From Corynebacterium sp. 21KM1197 (GTDB lineage Bacteria > Actinomycetota > Actinomycetes > Mycobacteriales > Mycobacteriaceae): a stretch of DNA of 64,000 nucleotides. The stretch lies in NCBI RefSeq assembly GCF_033783015.1, contig NZ_CP123907.1, positions 1,612,001-1,676,000 of the forward strand, read 5' to 3'. Positions 63,464 through 64,000 of this stretch are shown here, piece by piece; position 1 is the first letter of the stretch; every line of letters starts with the position of its first letter. The notes beneath the pieces were generated by a model. That model did not search any database, was not told the DNA's origin, and saw only the letters and a program-made list of their open reading frames with translations. The position numbers were made by a program, and so were the translations under genes.

Positions 63464-64000
63464 CTAGAGCGCCCGCACCTCGAACTGACACCGGGGCTGG
63501 GCATAGTAATCCTGCGCGGCCACCAGTTCCAATTCCTGGCTCTGCGCCTCATAGGTCACCCGCAGCAGGTCGAACACGCTCGACGCTGTAGCCTCCAGCG
63601 CCTGGCGCGCGTCCCCGGAAGCCGCGTAGTGCCCGGTGAACAGGGCGGCCGCCACATCGCCCGAGCCGTTGCGCTTAAACGGCAGATGCGGGGTCTGCAC
63701 CAGCCACGCGCCGCGATCGTCCACCGCCATCATCTCAATGGTGTCCTGCGGTCGATCCGGGCGCTCCACGGAGGTCACCAGCACAGTGCGCGGGCCCATC
63801 GCGCGGGCGGCGGCCACCGCCGCGAGGGTGGAATCGAGGTCATGGGCCTCGCGCCCGGTGAGGTAGCCCAACTCAAACTGATTGGGGGTGATGATGTCCG
63901 CCGCCGGTACCACCAGATCCCGCAGCAGCGGCGGGATGGCATCATCCACGTGGCAGCCGGACTTGGCGTTACCCATCACGGGATCGCAGGCATACACCGC
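63464..64000 (-). CDS. pdxY: Pyridoxal kinase, 5' part off the window
   Basis: The C-terminal 178 residues or so of a ribokinase-family pyridoxal kinase: CDPVMGN near the window edge, NQFELGYLTG, GPRTVLVTSV and the anion-hole/catalytic loop FKRNGSGDVAAALFTG. The frame is open to the window end, so the start lies beyond. It phosphorylates pyridoxal in vitamin B6 salvage. It lies 67 bases before era on the same strand. Confidence 0.9.
   Translation of the reverse strand, partial: AVYACDPVMGNAKSGCHVDDAIPPLLRDLVVPAADIITPNQFELGYLTGREAHDLDSTLAAVAAARAMGPRTVLVTSVERPDRPQDTIEMMAVDDRGAWLVQTPHLPFKRNGSGDVAAALFTGHYAASGDARQALEATASSVFDLLRVTYEAQSQELELVAAQDYYAQPRCQFEVRAL

Noticed and set aside
1..64000. CRISPR array, prophage or insertion sequence
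   Set aside because: No regularly spaced repeats, no transposase, integrase or phage structural gene was seen.

Overview
The window is a contiguous piece of a high-GC Gram-positive chromosome, almost certainly Corynebacterium. Evidence seen in the sequence: strong G/C bias at third codon positions, corynebacterial or mycobacterial gene orders (glnA1 / hmuO / glnE-glnA2; RNase H-phosphatase / zinc ribbon / Nif3 / LMW-PTP / SURF1; DUF3052 / aceE; dnaG / dgt / glyS / zur / uppS / recO / era), a DtxR-type iron box before hmuO, and small Sec-exported proteins. Species cannot be named from the sequence. There is no prophage, transposase, integrase, CRISPR array or rRNA operon; the region is mostly core chromosome with a few accessory islets.

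Layout. 1-7.5 kb: the glycine cleavage genes gcvP (5' end off the window), gcvT and gcvH run straight into lipB and lipA, followed by a DUF4191 membrane protein and a convergent RDD protein. 7.6-14.2 kb: glutamine synthetase I (glnA1), an MFS exporter, a GNAT acetyltransferase, a secreted trypsin-like protease with a Pro/Glu tail, an NAD(P)-binding protein, a small secreted protein and a Nudix hydrolase. 14.2-16.6 kb: a conservon-like islet with a P-loop small GTPase and two Roadblock/LC7 proteins. 16.6-24.7 kb: VOC protein, thrC, two small proteins, heme oxygenase behind a DtxR box, then the nitrogen-control pair glnA2-glnE. 25-34.3 kb: CYTH/CHAD protein, a degenerate galactokinase-like protein, rnpB, RNase H-phosphatase fusion, zinc ribbon protein, Nif3, LMW tyrosine phosphatase and SURF1. 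34.3-38.3 kb: a two-component system divergent from a FtsX-type ABC transporter, with an exact 12-bp direct repeat between them, then a second small secreted protein. 38.7-47.2 kb: tRNA-Val, DUF3052, aceE, an acyl carrier protein, HAD phosphatase, serine hydrolase, secreted PAP2 phosphatase, tRNA-Asn and tRNA-Ile2. 47.4-56 kb: dnaG (zinc-binding residues degenerate), an exported guanyl-specific RNase with an adjacent barstar-like inhibitor, dgt, a TPM-domain protein, two proteins of unknown function and glyS. 56.4-64 kb: ArsR-type regulator plus zur, an alkaline phosphatase lipoprotein behind pho-box-like repeats, a ferritin-like/VIT1 iron protein, uppS, recO, era and the 3' part of pdxY.

How genes work together: GcvH and the AceE/AceF type complexes need lipoyl groups, which LipB and LipA provide. 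GlnE is the adenylyltransferase expected to act on GlnA1, which carries the target Tyr, whereas GlnA2 does not show that site. The GTPase and Roadblock proteins likely form one switch. The two-component system probably controls the divergent ABC transporter. The RNase and barstar proteins form a toxin-immunity type pair. The ArsR and Zur proteins form a zinc-response pair.

The most interesting points are the RNase/barstar pair, the kinase-free GTPase-Roadblock islet with an in-frame TGA between a Roadblock protein and a Pro-rich tail, the primase that has lost three of four zinc ligands, two related small secreted proteins, and the repeated operators before the ABC transporter and the alkaline phosphatase.
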